This document shows positions 21,897 through 33,300 of a stretch of DNA of 64,000 bases, in pieces (the stretch's first letter is position 1; each line of letters starts with the position of its first letter). Origin of the DNA: Xanthoparmelia taractica (lineage: Eukaryota > Ascomycota > Lecanoromycetes > Lecanorales > Parmeliaceae); the NCBI GenBank assembly GCA_033085395.1, contig JANQBS010000163.1:1-64000 (forward strand). The letters are read 5' to 3'. Under the pieces are notes generated by a model. It did not search any database. It was not told where the DNA came from and was given only the letters and a program-made list of their open reading frames with translations. The position numbers and the translations under genes were made by a program.

Positions 21897-21902
21897 AATA
21901 AA
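21897..21902 (+). terminator. AATAAA polyadenylation-type signal of MED4
   Basis: Exact AATAAA 49 bases after the MED4 stop codon, in the 172-base space before the convergent oxidoreductase gene ends. Confidence 0.5.
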
Positions 21903-22020
21903 AGAGACGTGCCTGCCTACTGTTTTTGATCGCTTGTCACTGTGCATTCACTGAAGCCTGCGTTGACTCACCAACATTGCATTGATTTACCAACATTTTG
22001 TGTCACAGCAGAGCAACTGC

Positions 22021-23186
22021 CTACAGTGTAATGACTGGTTTCTTCCCACTCAAGCCTTTTGCATGGATGTCGAGCGCTTTCTGGACGGACTGGATCCCGC
22101 CGTCGATTTTTTCGATTGCGGGACTTGGCACAAGTGTCTTATCCTCTAAAGATTTCGCCAGCCATTCATTGAACAGCCAGTGCCCGAATTCCTGATCGAT
22201 ACATATCTTTGCTGCAAAAGTCTCCGAGATCTCCACACCTGCTGGCTTCGTGGCATCCTCAGGGTACGGAAGTGTCAGGCAAAGCTTTCCCCCACCAAAG
22301 ACTTCGAGGATTTCCGCACATTTGGGTGCACTTCCCTGCTCAGAGATAGCATCATACGCGGCGAAAGCCTGCTGCTTTGAGGCTTTAAGGGACTGAATAA
22401 CGTCTACGCACATTTGGTAGTCAGCATTGCTTATTCGAGGTAGGATATTAAGTTGTAAAGCAGGTCTTGCCAGCAGAAAAGCTGTTTTGTTCCCCAAACA
22501 TGTCTTTCGAGTGCAATTCAATGCCGAATAAGGAGAATCAGCTCCGAGATGTACGTACCTTTGACGACAGAGGAGGATTTGTAGTCGAACGTCTCTTGAG
22601 CGCCGAGCTTTTTGACCATGGCGCTGTGACGAGGACTGCATACTCCGTAGACCGTGTATCCAAGAGCAGCAGCGATCTGCACAGCAGTTGTACCAACAGA
22701 AGAGGAAGCACCCCAGACGAGGAAGCCACCTTGCTGCTTAGCAGGCGGGCGAGGGATGCCCATGGAAAGGAAAATTCCTACGGCGGATGTTGCGACACTC
22801 ATAGGCAGGATTGCTCCTTCTTCAAAGCTTATGAAGTCGGGAATTTTGGCCAGGGCGCACTCTTTGACCAGTGAGTATTGTTGAAATGCACCGTTTTGCG
22901 AATCTTTCGAGAGAAGCCCATCGGCAAAGCCCGAAACCCTATCTCCTTTTTGAAAGTGCTTGACGTCCGATCCCACTGCATCCACTACTCCCGAGACGTC
23001 ACTTCCCAGAATGACAGGGTATCTCTCGATGAAATAGCCAAATTGCTGCATTTTCCAGTCCACAGGGTTGGTGGCGAGAGCATGGTTCTTGACCAGGACG
23101 TCCGATGGCCCGGGTTTGGGGATTGGACGCTCTTCGATAATGAGTCTGGCTTTCTGCTCTTTGAGGACGGCTGCCAGGTTTGACAT
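22021..23186 (-). CDS. MDR-family oxidoreductase, ToxD/zinc-ADH-like (quinone oxidoreductase type)
   Basis: Two exons, 23186-22555 and 22429-22021, give 346 residues. The N-terminal GroES-like fold is clear (PGPSDVLVKNHALATNPVDWK, YPVILGSDVSGVVDAVG). The cofactor-binding region has LVWGASSSVGTTAVQIAAALG. I see no set of zinc-binding Cys/His residues, so this looks like a zinc-free enoyl reductase or quinone oxidoreductase using NADPH. Relatives include ToxD-type proteins next to secondary-metabolite genes, but here the neighbours are housekeeping genes, so the substrate is open. The donor is inferred at GTACATC (22554) rather than the stronger-looking GTACGT four bases before, because only that keeps the frame with the AATAAG acceptor. 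Confidence 0.85.
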
Positions 23187-24167
23187 TGTCCCTGTTTGTA
23201 TGGATCGATTGCTTGATCGCTATAGGTTAAGAGTGCCTTAGATAGGGTTTGTGGTAGACGATCGTTGGTGTAAAGCTTTTCAAAACGTTTGTTTGGGGGA
23301 TGATGAGGTGAAAGCTAATTGTTCAATGGGACTTATGAATTCCTTCCATACAATCGACTCTGGGTTTACATCACAGAAGACATTTCAGTGGAGGGCGCTC
23401 GACTGGACCATGGTCGTTCAATGCTAGAGAGGGTCTTCAGATCGGTCGCTGAGCAGTAGTGCTGTATGCAATCAGCTTCGACATGGGACCATTACCCCGC
23501 GCCTGCTATGATTAATGTTCATAAGGGGCCCAGGGGGGCCAATTGTGCAGGCATGGTGCCGGATTATTTAACAAGAAAGAGGTTTTCATTGGCTATCTCG
23601 TAAGCGCAGTGTGCGGAGGTAAGCCGTCATTGGACATTGATTGGCCAGCACGATCACTACTAAGGTGAAGGAGCAGGAGGCGATATGCCAATGCATTCAC
23701 AGGATGAGCTGTGGGATGCAGTCCACAATGTGCCAACCTCAGAATAGTATTTCCCGAGGGAGTACTCTAAAGTAGGACCAACTCTTCACTCGTCAAAGTA
23801 AAGCAAAAGTAATGAAGGAACGCGGCGGAAGCGCGGTTTTGCATTTCTGATAGGGCTTAGCGTTCTTTACCCCTAAAAGAGTGAAACAAATGAACAACCC
23901 TCTCCTTCACGATTGTCTTGTACACGCTCACTTCTAGGTCAAGTCGTCTCTCTTTTTCGATTGTCCTCTCACACTCATTCCGAGTCAGGAGCAGGCTCCT
24001 GTATCATCACTCATTTGGAAAGCAGAATTGGTGACACTCATTTGGACCAGCTGCATTCATTCTTTTACATTGCTTCCCCCACCCCCAAACCCCCTTGGAC
24101 CCCACAAGGAACAAACACGGTGACAAGCACAGGCTTTTCAGAGAACTCGAGGATACGCGAGAAGTCC
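23187..24167. other. Divergent spacer between oxidoreductase and TBC GAP
   Basis: 981 bases between divergent start codons. The frame upstream of the TBC ATG stays open to 23913 but has no further in-frame ATG, so it is treated as leader. No motif is claimed. Confidence 0.45.
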
Positions 24168-27100
24168 ATGGCTAATGAGGATGTAACCAACGAAGGTGCG
24201 GCTGATAGTCATGAGGCCCCCTCAGTAGAAGCAGGCGATACCCGCCTACTGCCGACAGACTCAATGGTCACTGTCAGACTATCAGATCCACTGGTCGTCC
24301 CTTCCTCCGCTATTTCTCCCGACAACCAAATTTCTGTGGCCGCACTGGCCCAGTTCCTGCCAGACCCAAATGGACAAGATTCTGTTCGACGTGAAGACAC
24401 TTTGGCCGCATCCCACAACAATCACACTCCCGAAGGAAGGAGTCTTTTACAGGACGTGAACGGTACCGATCCTGGTGAGGATGCTATTGTACCCGGAGAA
24501 GAGTGCCAGGAATCAACTGTCAGAATGACAAGCGTCCGCTCCAGAAGTGATAGCTCGGGCAGCACTCCCTCTTCAAATGGCAGCGCCCAGGTTGACTGGG
24601 ATGAGTTGGAAAAGAGTGAAGAGCGGGCACCCCGAGACGAGGGATCCGATGAGTCGACTGCTTTCCTTCTTGCTAGACTAGAGCAAGAAAACAACGCCCT
24701 AGCCACCAACCCAAAGGCCGCTCTCGCTCGGGCTAGATCCACACGGAAGGGCACGAAAGTACGGCCACCCTCCATTCAGCATCTCAAGAAACTTGTCAAC
24801 GAACCAACGAAACCTTCGCTTCGATACTCGTTGGTGCCAGATCCTCCACCGATGACGGAGTTGGAATTCTGGGCTGCTCTCGTCAATGATTATCCTCAGA
24901 CCGCGCAGCGTCTACCGACCTTGACTTCTAACAAGATCAGAGGTGGTGTTCCACCGCCACTGCGTGGGGTGGTCTGGATGAGCATAGCGGGATCTCGCGA
25001 TCCTTTGTTGGAACCTGAATACGATAGACTCTGTGGCGAGTCAAGCCCATATGAGAATCTCATTGGCAAAGACATTGGTCGAAGCTTCCCTGGCATCGAG
25101 ATGTTTAGGGATCCTTCAGGAGACGGTCAGCAGATGCTTGGGAGGGTGCTCAAGTGCTTCAGTCTCTATGATCAAAAGATTGGATATTGCCAGGGCCTTG
25201 GCTTTGTCGTCGGCCCTTTGCTAATGCACATGGGAGACAAGGAAGCGTTTTGCGTCCTCGTCCGGTACGTTTTTGTCCAAATGATCCATGCGCCCTGCTT
25301 CAACTAACAGCAACACAGCTTGATGGAGCACTACGATTTACGTTCATGCTTCTTACCAGATCTCTCAGGTCTCCATCTTCGCATCTATCAGTTTCAACAT
25401 CTACTATCAAAACACCTCCCACATCTGACAACCCATATGGAGTGTTTGCAGGTGGAACCATTATACGTGTCCCAATGGTTCCTATCGTTCTTCGCAGTCA
25501 CATGTCCATTGCCTATGCTGCTACGAATATACGATGTTATCTTGACCGAAGGAGCTTCGGAAACTCTGATGCGGGTCGCGCTGTCGCTGATGCGAAGAAA
25601 CGAGACTAAACTCTTAGCCTGTACGGAATTTGAAGACGTCATGAGCCTTCTTCTCTCTAGGGCATTGTGGGATACATATGGATCTAACGCGGATGATCTG
25701 GTAAACGACTTTGTTGGTCTAACGGGTCTGGTGACGCGAGAGAGCCTGGAAGTCCTTGAAGGAAAGTTCAGCGAGCCTAGCAACGGAGAGTCAAGTTCCA
25801 AGAGTAGCTCTCCGTCAAACGTTCAGGCCGCTGCATCACGGTTTCTTGGCCGTTTCTGGACAGGTTCAAGTTCCTCGGCAAAGTTAACTTCCCCAACCTC
25901 AAGCCTGGCTCCTACAGAGCCATCCCGGCCCTCGAGCTTCCTACGCCGGACTCCCTCGAAACAAAGTATGGCATCGACGCTTAATTCAATGGAGAGCACG
26001 GAGTCGCACGCAAGCGCGGCTTCAACAGAAGCTACGGCCATGTCAAGGAATCCATCAGCTGACGGCACCCCCGTCAAAGCGGGCAACGCTTTCGGCAGTG
26101 GCGGCTCGTCCTCAATGGGAGTTAGCAGCCAAGACAGGGATCTCCACTCTCAAATCGAAGACTTGCTCATTGCCCTAAGTAATATGCAGCGAGACCAAGC
26201 TGTACTCGAGAGTGAGATACAGAAAGAGCGTGAAGAGCGTGATGAAGATCGTGCTGCAGTGCAACGTTTTCTCGAGAGAGCGAAGAAGTCCACCACTCTG
26301 GACGCCATCTCAGAGGGTGGATCACCCAGCTCACCTTCTGTAGTGGAAGCCCCAGCTATGACGCTTGGTGGCCACGAGGCTCTAACGGATCTAGAATTGC
26401 ATTTCAACCCATCGTCGAATAAAAGATCGTCGCTTATGCAGCAGACAAAGCATCAAATGCTAGAAGACATGAAATTGTGGAAGGATCAGTACGAAATTGA
26501 GGCTACAAGATGCGCCGATTTGACAAGCCAGCTTGCTGATGAGAAGATGGAAAATTCTCGTCTCTTAGAGCAATTCCGAGAGGCGCGAACACGTATGCAA
26601 GAGGCACATCAAGACAAACAGCGCCTAGAGAAAACTATATCCGAAATGAGAAGCCGCAGATTTTCTACAGACAGCGAGTATGAATCTATTCCCGCTACTC
26701 CAGTCGAAACTACGCCTGCGCCGGCTGGACTGCGTGAGCTCAAGCTTGGGAGATCCGGTTCATTTCGCTCGACTGCAGCATCAACCCAGCCGTTCACAAA
26801 ACGATCCAGCAGCCTTGGCATATCCGCAGTACTGGCAACAGAGGATCACAAGCCTGCCTCTGAAGACGCACTTCTGCTGGAGCTTGTCAACGCCAAGACG
26901 GCAGAAGCTATGGCACGACAGGAGTTAGAAGAGGTGAAGGCAAAGTTGGACTCGTTAAGGAAGATGATAGGCGGTGGACCTGCTACAACAGGGAGCAGTG
27001 GTCATCGCCCAAGTGCTAGCGAGGCATGCATTGTGAAAGTGCCCAGCGGATCCACAACAGCGAGACCTGCGGTGGGGGCACTCAAACCTCCTCCCGCTAC

Positions 27101-27182
27101 TCCTGCTGCTGGCTTCTTTAGCGGCTGGGGGAAAAGAACAGCATCGAACCCGGCGGTCACAGTGTTCGTTCCAGAATCATGA
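24168..27182 (+). CDS. TBC-domain Rab GTPase-activating protein (Gyp5/EVI5-like)
   Basis: Two exons, 24168-25264 and 25319-27182, give 986 residues. The start is the first in-frame ATG (MANEDVTNEGAA). About 250 residues of disordered acidic sequence precede the TBC domain (residues about 259-465). The domain begins RGGVPPPLRGVVWMSIAG. The catalytic arginine finger is in DIGRSFPG (about residue 305) and the glutamine finger in IGYCQGLGF (about 338-343), so it should be active. The exon join completes VLVRLMEHYDLRSCFLPD. After a Ser-rich linker, two coiled-coil regions follow (LLIALSNMQRDQAVLESEIQ and LADEKMENSRLLEQFREART). The layout fits Gyp5/EVI5 GAPs, which act on Ypt1/Rab GTPases in Golgi and exocytic traffic. 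The target Rab is not shown by sequence. Confidence 0.93.
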
Positions 27183-28014
27183 TTAGATCTTGGCTTCTAT
27201 CAAGCGACGATTAGGGACATTTAATGTTTCGTTGTTTGGCGTCAGGTGTATAGTAACAGCTTCTTAGTATGTAATGTTGATGCTCAGAAAGCCATTCGTT
27301 CTTTAAGAATAGTCTCAGGTTACTTCTAGCTACATTATTGTGATTGACAGAGCCATTTGCCGATCAACTGCCGACAGTACTTGTACAAGTACCACCACAA
27401 CCCCTGTCAAAGATGTTCCCTCTCGCCGACAGTGCCTGCAAACCCAGCATCCGAAGCATCCTTGGAATCCAACTCCCCTGACACTACAGTCTGGGATGTA
27501 AGCTGAACCTGGCCAAAGGCGCGGGCCAAGGAAGTGCATGATCTCCTTAATAAGATACCGCTGCCCAGCCATGCCACCCCACAGTTTGGGGGCATATTGG
27601 GGGTGATGTTTGATCGCATTCAGCAACTGATGTTACTGGGCATTATGTATTGACTTCTCGTTCGATTTGTTGTATTTTGTCTTACTTCAAGAGCAACAAT
27701 TGGATCTCCTGTTTTTCTTCCGAATGACACAGCTGCAGCCTGCAGCTTACCGCTGTGCGTCAGCAACAAGTGGGGTTTGTAGATCCCAAATCCTGCAGCT
27801 GCAGGAAACCTCTTCTGTCTCCTTTTCACGACCTGGATCTTCGAAGTGGTGTTCACATCTGTCACTCCATTTCTTTGTACTCGTTTCCTAGAAACTCCAA
27901 CCAGGCTGCACAGCCTTGAATATCTGGAAAAGAGTAGTCAAGATGGAGATGAATTATGATGAAAATGTACGCTATATCTGTTCGTTACTTACGTACAGAA
28001 AACTGTTTGTTCAC
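27183..28014. other. Intergenic, promoter side of MFS gene
   Basis: No gene seen. Four CTGCAG sites cluster at 27730-27805, including a perfect 16-base palindrome at 27791-27806. Confidence 0.45.
27791..27806. repeat. Perfect 16-bp palindrome TCCTGCAGCTGCAGGA
   Basis: The sequence equals its own reverse complement. A second imperfect inverted pair (AGCTGCA..TGCAGCT) lies at 27731-27747. It lies about 210 bases upstream of the chosen MFS start and could be a dimeric factor site, but no factor is assigned. Confidence 0.6.
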
Positions 28015-29918
28015 ATGCTCATGCAACCACAGACGCTGCATCAGCTCGAGGAGGAACTTCACGTTCGAATTGTACCCGGTACAGAAATTATGACAGATGT
28101 GGGCAGCCATCATTTTGTCAAGTCCTCCGATCGAGTACTAGTGCCACAGCCAAGTGATGATCCTCATGATCCGTTGGTGAATTACCCTTTGATCGTGCAA
28201 GATCGATATGACTGGTTCGGACGAAGCAGTTGAGCTGACAAGATATAGAACTGGAACACCTTTTGGAAACTCTCCACGTTGACATGCGCAACTTGTGCAA
28301 CGTTTGTTCAGGGCATGGGTCCGCTTTCCCTCGCCCCCATGATACCCTATCTGATCGAGGCATTCGGTTCAAACTTGAACGATGTGATTCAATTCACCGG
28401 CGTTGCTATTCTGGTGCTCGGATTTAGCAACTTCATATGGTACGCTTTACAGCCTGGTCTATCCGTTTCATGATCTAGGTTTTGATTAATGATAGGGTCC
28501 CGCTGAGCACATCCTTCGGCCGCCGACCCGTCTATCTCGCATCGCTCTTGATATGCTTTGGCAGTGCCATTTGGAGAGCCAAAGCTCAGACCTATGGTAG
28601 CTTCATGGGAGCATGTGTGCTCAATGGCATTGCAGCCGGTCCGGCTGAGACCATTCAGCCGAATGTCATTGCTGATGTGATGTTCTTACATGAACGAGGA
28701 ACGTACCAAACGCTTTACTTTGCGTTTTATTTCGGCTCTCTTATGGTTTACCTCTTCATCCCCTCCGACAGAGGTCACGCTCATGGGTTTTAGGTTGGAC
28801 CTATCATCGCCGGTCCTATGGCAGAATACTCTGGATGGCGCAATTTCTGGTGGCTGAACGTTGGTCTAATTGGCGCTACGTTCATCATGTGCCTTTTCGG
28901 CTTTCCGGAAACAAAGTATCACCGCATGCATGCCGATGAGATCCACAACGTAGCCTTGGGAAAGATAGACGGGTCCTCCGGAGAGAAGACTACGATTGCC
29001 ACGATAGAAGGATCTGATATAGAGAAGGTGACCTCCCCGGAGCTTGCTGATCTTTCTCATGCGGCCACCGCCCAACGAGACCCGTGGCTCCGAAAAGGTC
29101 GGCCAAGCAAGCAGCAATTCAGGCTCTTCCAACCAAATGCGCATCCCTTCAAGAGCATTCTACTAGACCTTTGGATCCCATGGAAGCTTTTCGCCTTTCC
29201 CATCGTTGAATTTGCGTCCTTCGTCGTATCATGGAGCGCGTCATCGTTCTTGACGCTGAATCTTACGCAATCCCAAGCCTTCGCAGCACCACCTTACAAT
29301 TTCAAACCACTTACCATCGGCTTTTTCAATTTTGCAATACTTGTTGGTGCCATACTTGGTTTGGTCACAGCGGGACCTTTGAGTGACTGGATCAGTATGA
29401 AACTTACCAAAAGAAACAACGGCATCCGAGAACCGGAGATGAGGCTACCGACAATGATCCCTTACGTTGCTATCATGATAATCGGCAACTTCTTAGTTGC
29501 CTTTGGCTGGCAGCAAGGCTGGGATTGGAAGGTTAGTGTCTGACATGTGGAATTTTCACGAGTCAAAAAAGGAGCACGATAACGGCTAACCTCACACTCC
29601 TAGCCGATCGTAATAGTTGGCTGGACATGTACTGGCATTCAAGTCGCAGCTCTCCCTGCCATCGCCTCCACTTACGCAATCGACTCCTACAAGCCCATTT
29701 CCGGTTCCATATTTGTAAGCATTACAGTCAACAAGAACCTTTGGGGTTACGGATTCTCAAAATTCATCAATACTTGGATTGTCGAGAAGGGATATGTGCC
29801 GCCAATCATGACGAACATGTGCTTGATTACGCTGTGGTGCGTCTGTGGTATTATATTCTGGGTATGGGGGAAAGAATTTCGGACCTGGACAAGAAATAGC
29901 AAGGTACACCATATGTAG
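28015..29918 (+). CDS. Major facilitator superfamily transporter (fungal DHA1/HOL1-like)
   Basis: Five exons: 28015-28176, 28249-28439, 28496-28745, 28794-29531 and 29604-29918, giving 551 residues. The cytosolic N-terminus carries the subfamily stretch HVRIVPGTEIMTDVG..HHFV and VLVPQPSDDPHDPLNW. Twelve membrane segments follow. The loop after segment 2 reads VPLSTSFGRRPVYLAS, the MFS motif A region, and segment 5 shows the C-like VGPIIAGPMAEYSGWRNFWW. A long central loop is charged. Such proteins export or import small cationic or drug-like compounds by proton coupling; the substrate is unknown. The start is uncertain: an in-frame ATG at 27943 would add 24 residues. Intron 3 uses a weak GTTTAC donor but restores the family sequence GSLMVGPII. 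Confidence 0.9.
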
Positions 29919-30336
29919 AAATTTGAGGTAAAGGTATAGACTTAAGACAGGCCGGTGAGCTAGATGTGCGCAGTTCGAGTGTGCACAAGTGAGTGTAGGT
30001 GACATATCCCAGAGTCGCTTACTACCTGCCTGTTGTCGCAACTGTTGGTTGCTTTACTGCGCGACGAAGCGAGGTGTGTGATAACTGATAAGGTCGATTA
30101 CGATAGGGCTGATTTACGCGCTAGCGTCAGAAGCGGCTAATGGAAGTTGATATACTACGCGCGATCATCATGTAAACAGTGCTTCTGGCACTCAAACAAA
30201 CCTCCCAGTGAACACCCACCCCTACCAATTCCATTCCTTCACCACGTAAACCATCTTGTTGGCCTCAAAATGAAGGTATCGCACTATTGAAGTCATTTAC
30301 TTTCCAATACGCACATCAAATCCACACGCGCCCACA
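29919..30336. promoter_or_regulatory. TOP2 upstream region
   Basis: 418 bases between the MFS stop and the TOP2 start. C/T-rich near 30200-30260, as in a fungal leader. No site is claimed. Confidence 0.4.
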
Positions 30337-33300
30337 ATGGATTCTCTCATGTCGGACTCGGTGTTTAACGATGAGGATATTTCAGATGACTTTGCGCCTA
30401 CAACGGTAATACACACCAAGGCTGGACCTCTTCATGGTGTTGGGATGACTGACTTGTATTTGGCGCGTAGAAAGCCAAAGCAAAGCCTAAAGCAGCCGCC
30501 AAACCCAAGGCTGACCCAAAGCCCAAAGCTGCTCCGAAAAAGGCTGCAGCCCCTAAGGCCGCGTCAAAGAAGATGGCACAGACCACATTAAAGCCAACAA
30601 AGAAGCGCCCAAAACCGGACACTGAAGATGAGGATTCAGAGGGCGACCCCTCATTACACGACGACTCACTCCTCTCCAACACCCCTCCAAGTGCGAAGAG
30701 ACCGAAGAAGGCGCCCGGGTCCAAGAAGATGGGCGCGAAACCTCTTCGTGAGGTCGAGAACGAGGCTATAGCCCAGGCCATAGACGCTTCCATGATGATG
30801 GACGGCGTAGACGAGCCAAAGGCAAAGAAGGGATCTAAGTCGACAGAGACATACCAGAAGGTAAGGAGCTTTGATTGTGAACAATGTGTGGGAGTGCGGG
30901 GCTTATGGTGTTGCAGCTCACTCAACTCGAACACATAGTCAAGCGCCCAGACACATACATTGGCTCTGTCGAAGCTCAGGAGAAGCACATGTGGGTGTAC
31001 AATACTGAACAAGAATCGATGGAGATGAGATCAGTCACGTTTGTGCCAGGTATCTACAAGATTTTTGACGAAATCATCGTCAATGCAGCAGACAATAAGC
31101 AACGAGACAAGAACATGGACACCATCAAGGTTACGATCGATCGAGAGAAGGGCGAGATCAGTGTTTTGAACAACGGACGTGGTATTCCAATCGAGATTCA
31201 TGAGAAGGAGCAAATCTATATTCCAGAGATGATCTTTGGTCATCTTCTCACGTCTTCGAACTATGATGATGATCAGGATAAGGTCACAGGCGGCCGCAAT
31301 GGTTACGGTGCTAAGCTTTGCAACGTTTTCAGCACCGAATTCACCCTAGAGACTGCAGACTCTAAAACCAAGAAGAAGTACACCCAGACGTGGACCGCCA
31401 ACATGAGCAAGATGGGCAAGGCCTCAATTACGTCGAACAAAGGCGACGACTATACGAAGATTACATTCACTCCTGACTTCCGGAAGTTCAAGATGCAAGG
31501 TATAGACAATGATCTGGAAGCCTTGATGAAGCGCAGAGTCTACGATTTAGCGGGCACTAGCAAAGGCGTCAAAGTCTGGCTGAATGGTGAGAGGATCAAG
31601 ATCAATAGCTTCAAAAAATACATGGAGATGTATACCAAGGCCATCAAGAAGGAGAGAGGCGATGAAGCAGTCAATGATGCTTCTGAGATCATCACAGAAA
31701 GCCCAGATGTGAGATGGGAAGTTGGGTTTGCGGTGTCAGACGGGACATTTCAGCAGGTGTCTTTCGTCAACTCAATTGCTACGACTTCCGGCGGTACCCA
31801 CGTTAACTATGTCGCGGATCAAGTCTGTACGAAGCTCCTAGAGATCGTCAAGAAGAAGAAGAACAACAAGGCCGCATCTCTCAAAGTCAGCCAGATCCGG
31901 AACCATATTTTCCTCTTCGTTAATTGCTTGATCGTAAATCCAGCATTCACCTCACAGACCAAAGAACAATTAACCACCAAGCATAGCCAATTTGGCAGTA
32001 AATGCAACGTGAGCGATCAATTTCTTAAGAAGATTGCAAAAACAGAAGTCGTTGCCAATATCCTGCATTTCGCAGAGCAAAAGGCAGACCAGATTCTCAA
32101 AAAGAGTGACGGTAGCCGTCGCAATCGTATGGACAATCCCAAGCTCACGGATGCCAACAAAGCTGGCACCAAAGATGGATACAAATGCACGCTCATCTTG
32201 ACCGAAGGAGACTCGGCCAAAGGTATGGCGATAGCGGGTCGATCTGTTGTCTCTGCCGATTTGTTCGGTGTGTATCCTCTCCGGGGCAAATTGCTCAACG
32301 TACGGGATGCTCCAGTCGATCAAATTGCGAAGAATGCCGAAATTCAGAACATCAAGAACTTCATTGGGCTTAAACACAAGACAACGTACACCGACTGCAA
32401 GAGCTTGCGTTACGGACATCTCATGATCATGACTGATCAAGATCACGATGGGAGCCACATTAAGGGCTTACTCATCAATTTCCTCCAAGTGCAGTTCCCC
32501 AGTCTGCTCAAGATCCCGGAGTTCCTAGTCGAGTTCATCACGCCCATTGTCAAAGCATACAAGGGCGATCCGAAGAGACCCAAGCAGGCCGTGACTTTCT
32601 TCACTATGCCAGAGTATGAGGCATGGAAAGAAGACCACAAAGCTGAACTGCACAAATGGGAACACAAGTACTACAAAGGGTTGGGGACAAGTACTACGGA
32701 GGAAGCTCAGGTCTACTTTCGAGATCTGGATAAGCACTTGAAAGAGTTTCATACCATGAAGGAAAGCGAGGTTGAACTTATCGAGCTTGCATTCTCGAAA
32801 AAGAAGGCAGACGAACGGAAGGAATGGCTTCGCCAGTTTAAGCCTGGAACCTATCTTGACCATTCGGACAAAGTTGTTTCATATACCGACTTCGTCAACA
32901 AGGAGTTAATTCTTTTCAGCATGGCAGACAACATGCGGTCCATTCCCTCTGTTGTCGATGGTCTGAAGCCCGGACAGCGAAAGGTCCTCTACACCTGTTT
33001 CAAGCGCAACCTCAGAAAAGACGTGAAGGTTGTTGAGCTTGCAGGGTCCATCTCTGGTCTTACTGCCTACCAACATGGTGACGCTTCTCTTCAAGGCACC
33101 ATTGTCGGCCTTGCGCAGACCTTCGTTGGATCGAACAACCTCAACTGCCTTGAGCCTAGTGGCAACTTTGGCAGCCGTCTTCAAGGGGGCAGTGACTGTG
33201 CCAGCGCCCGTTACATCTACACACGTCTCTCGCCTTTTGCCAGAAAGGTCTTCCACGCGTCCGATGAGCCGCTTCTGACCTACAATACAGATGACGAGCG

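Noticed and set aside
13289..23186. Secondary-metabolite cluster (monooxygenase, ToxD-like reductase and, further on, an MFS transporter)
   Set aside because: No backbone enzyme (PKS, NRPS, terpene synthase) is present and the genes are separated by housekeeping genes such as TM9, NCS1, MED4 and a Rab GAP.
24168..24168. Longer N-terminus for the TBC GAP back to 23913
   Set aside because: The upstream open frame has no ATG and reads as low-quality leader sequence; the first in-frame ATG is 24168.
30861..30916. Extension of the large TOP2 exon to an upstream start (MCGSAGLMVLQ...)
   Set aside because: This is the intron between exons 2 and 3; the family sequence starts at LTQLEHIV after the TTGCAG acceptor.
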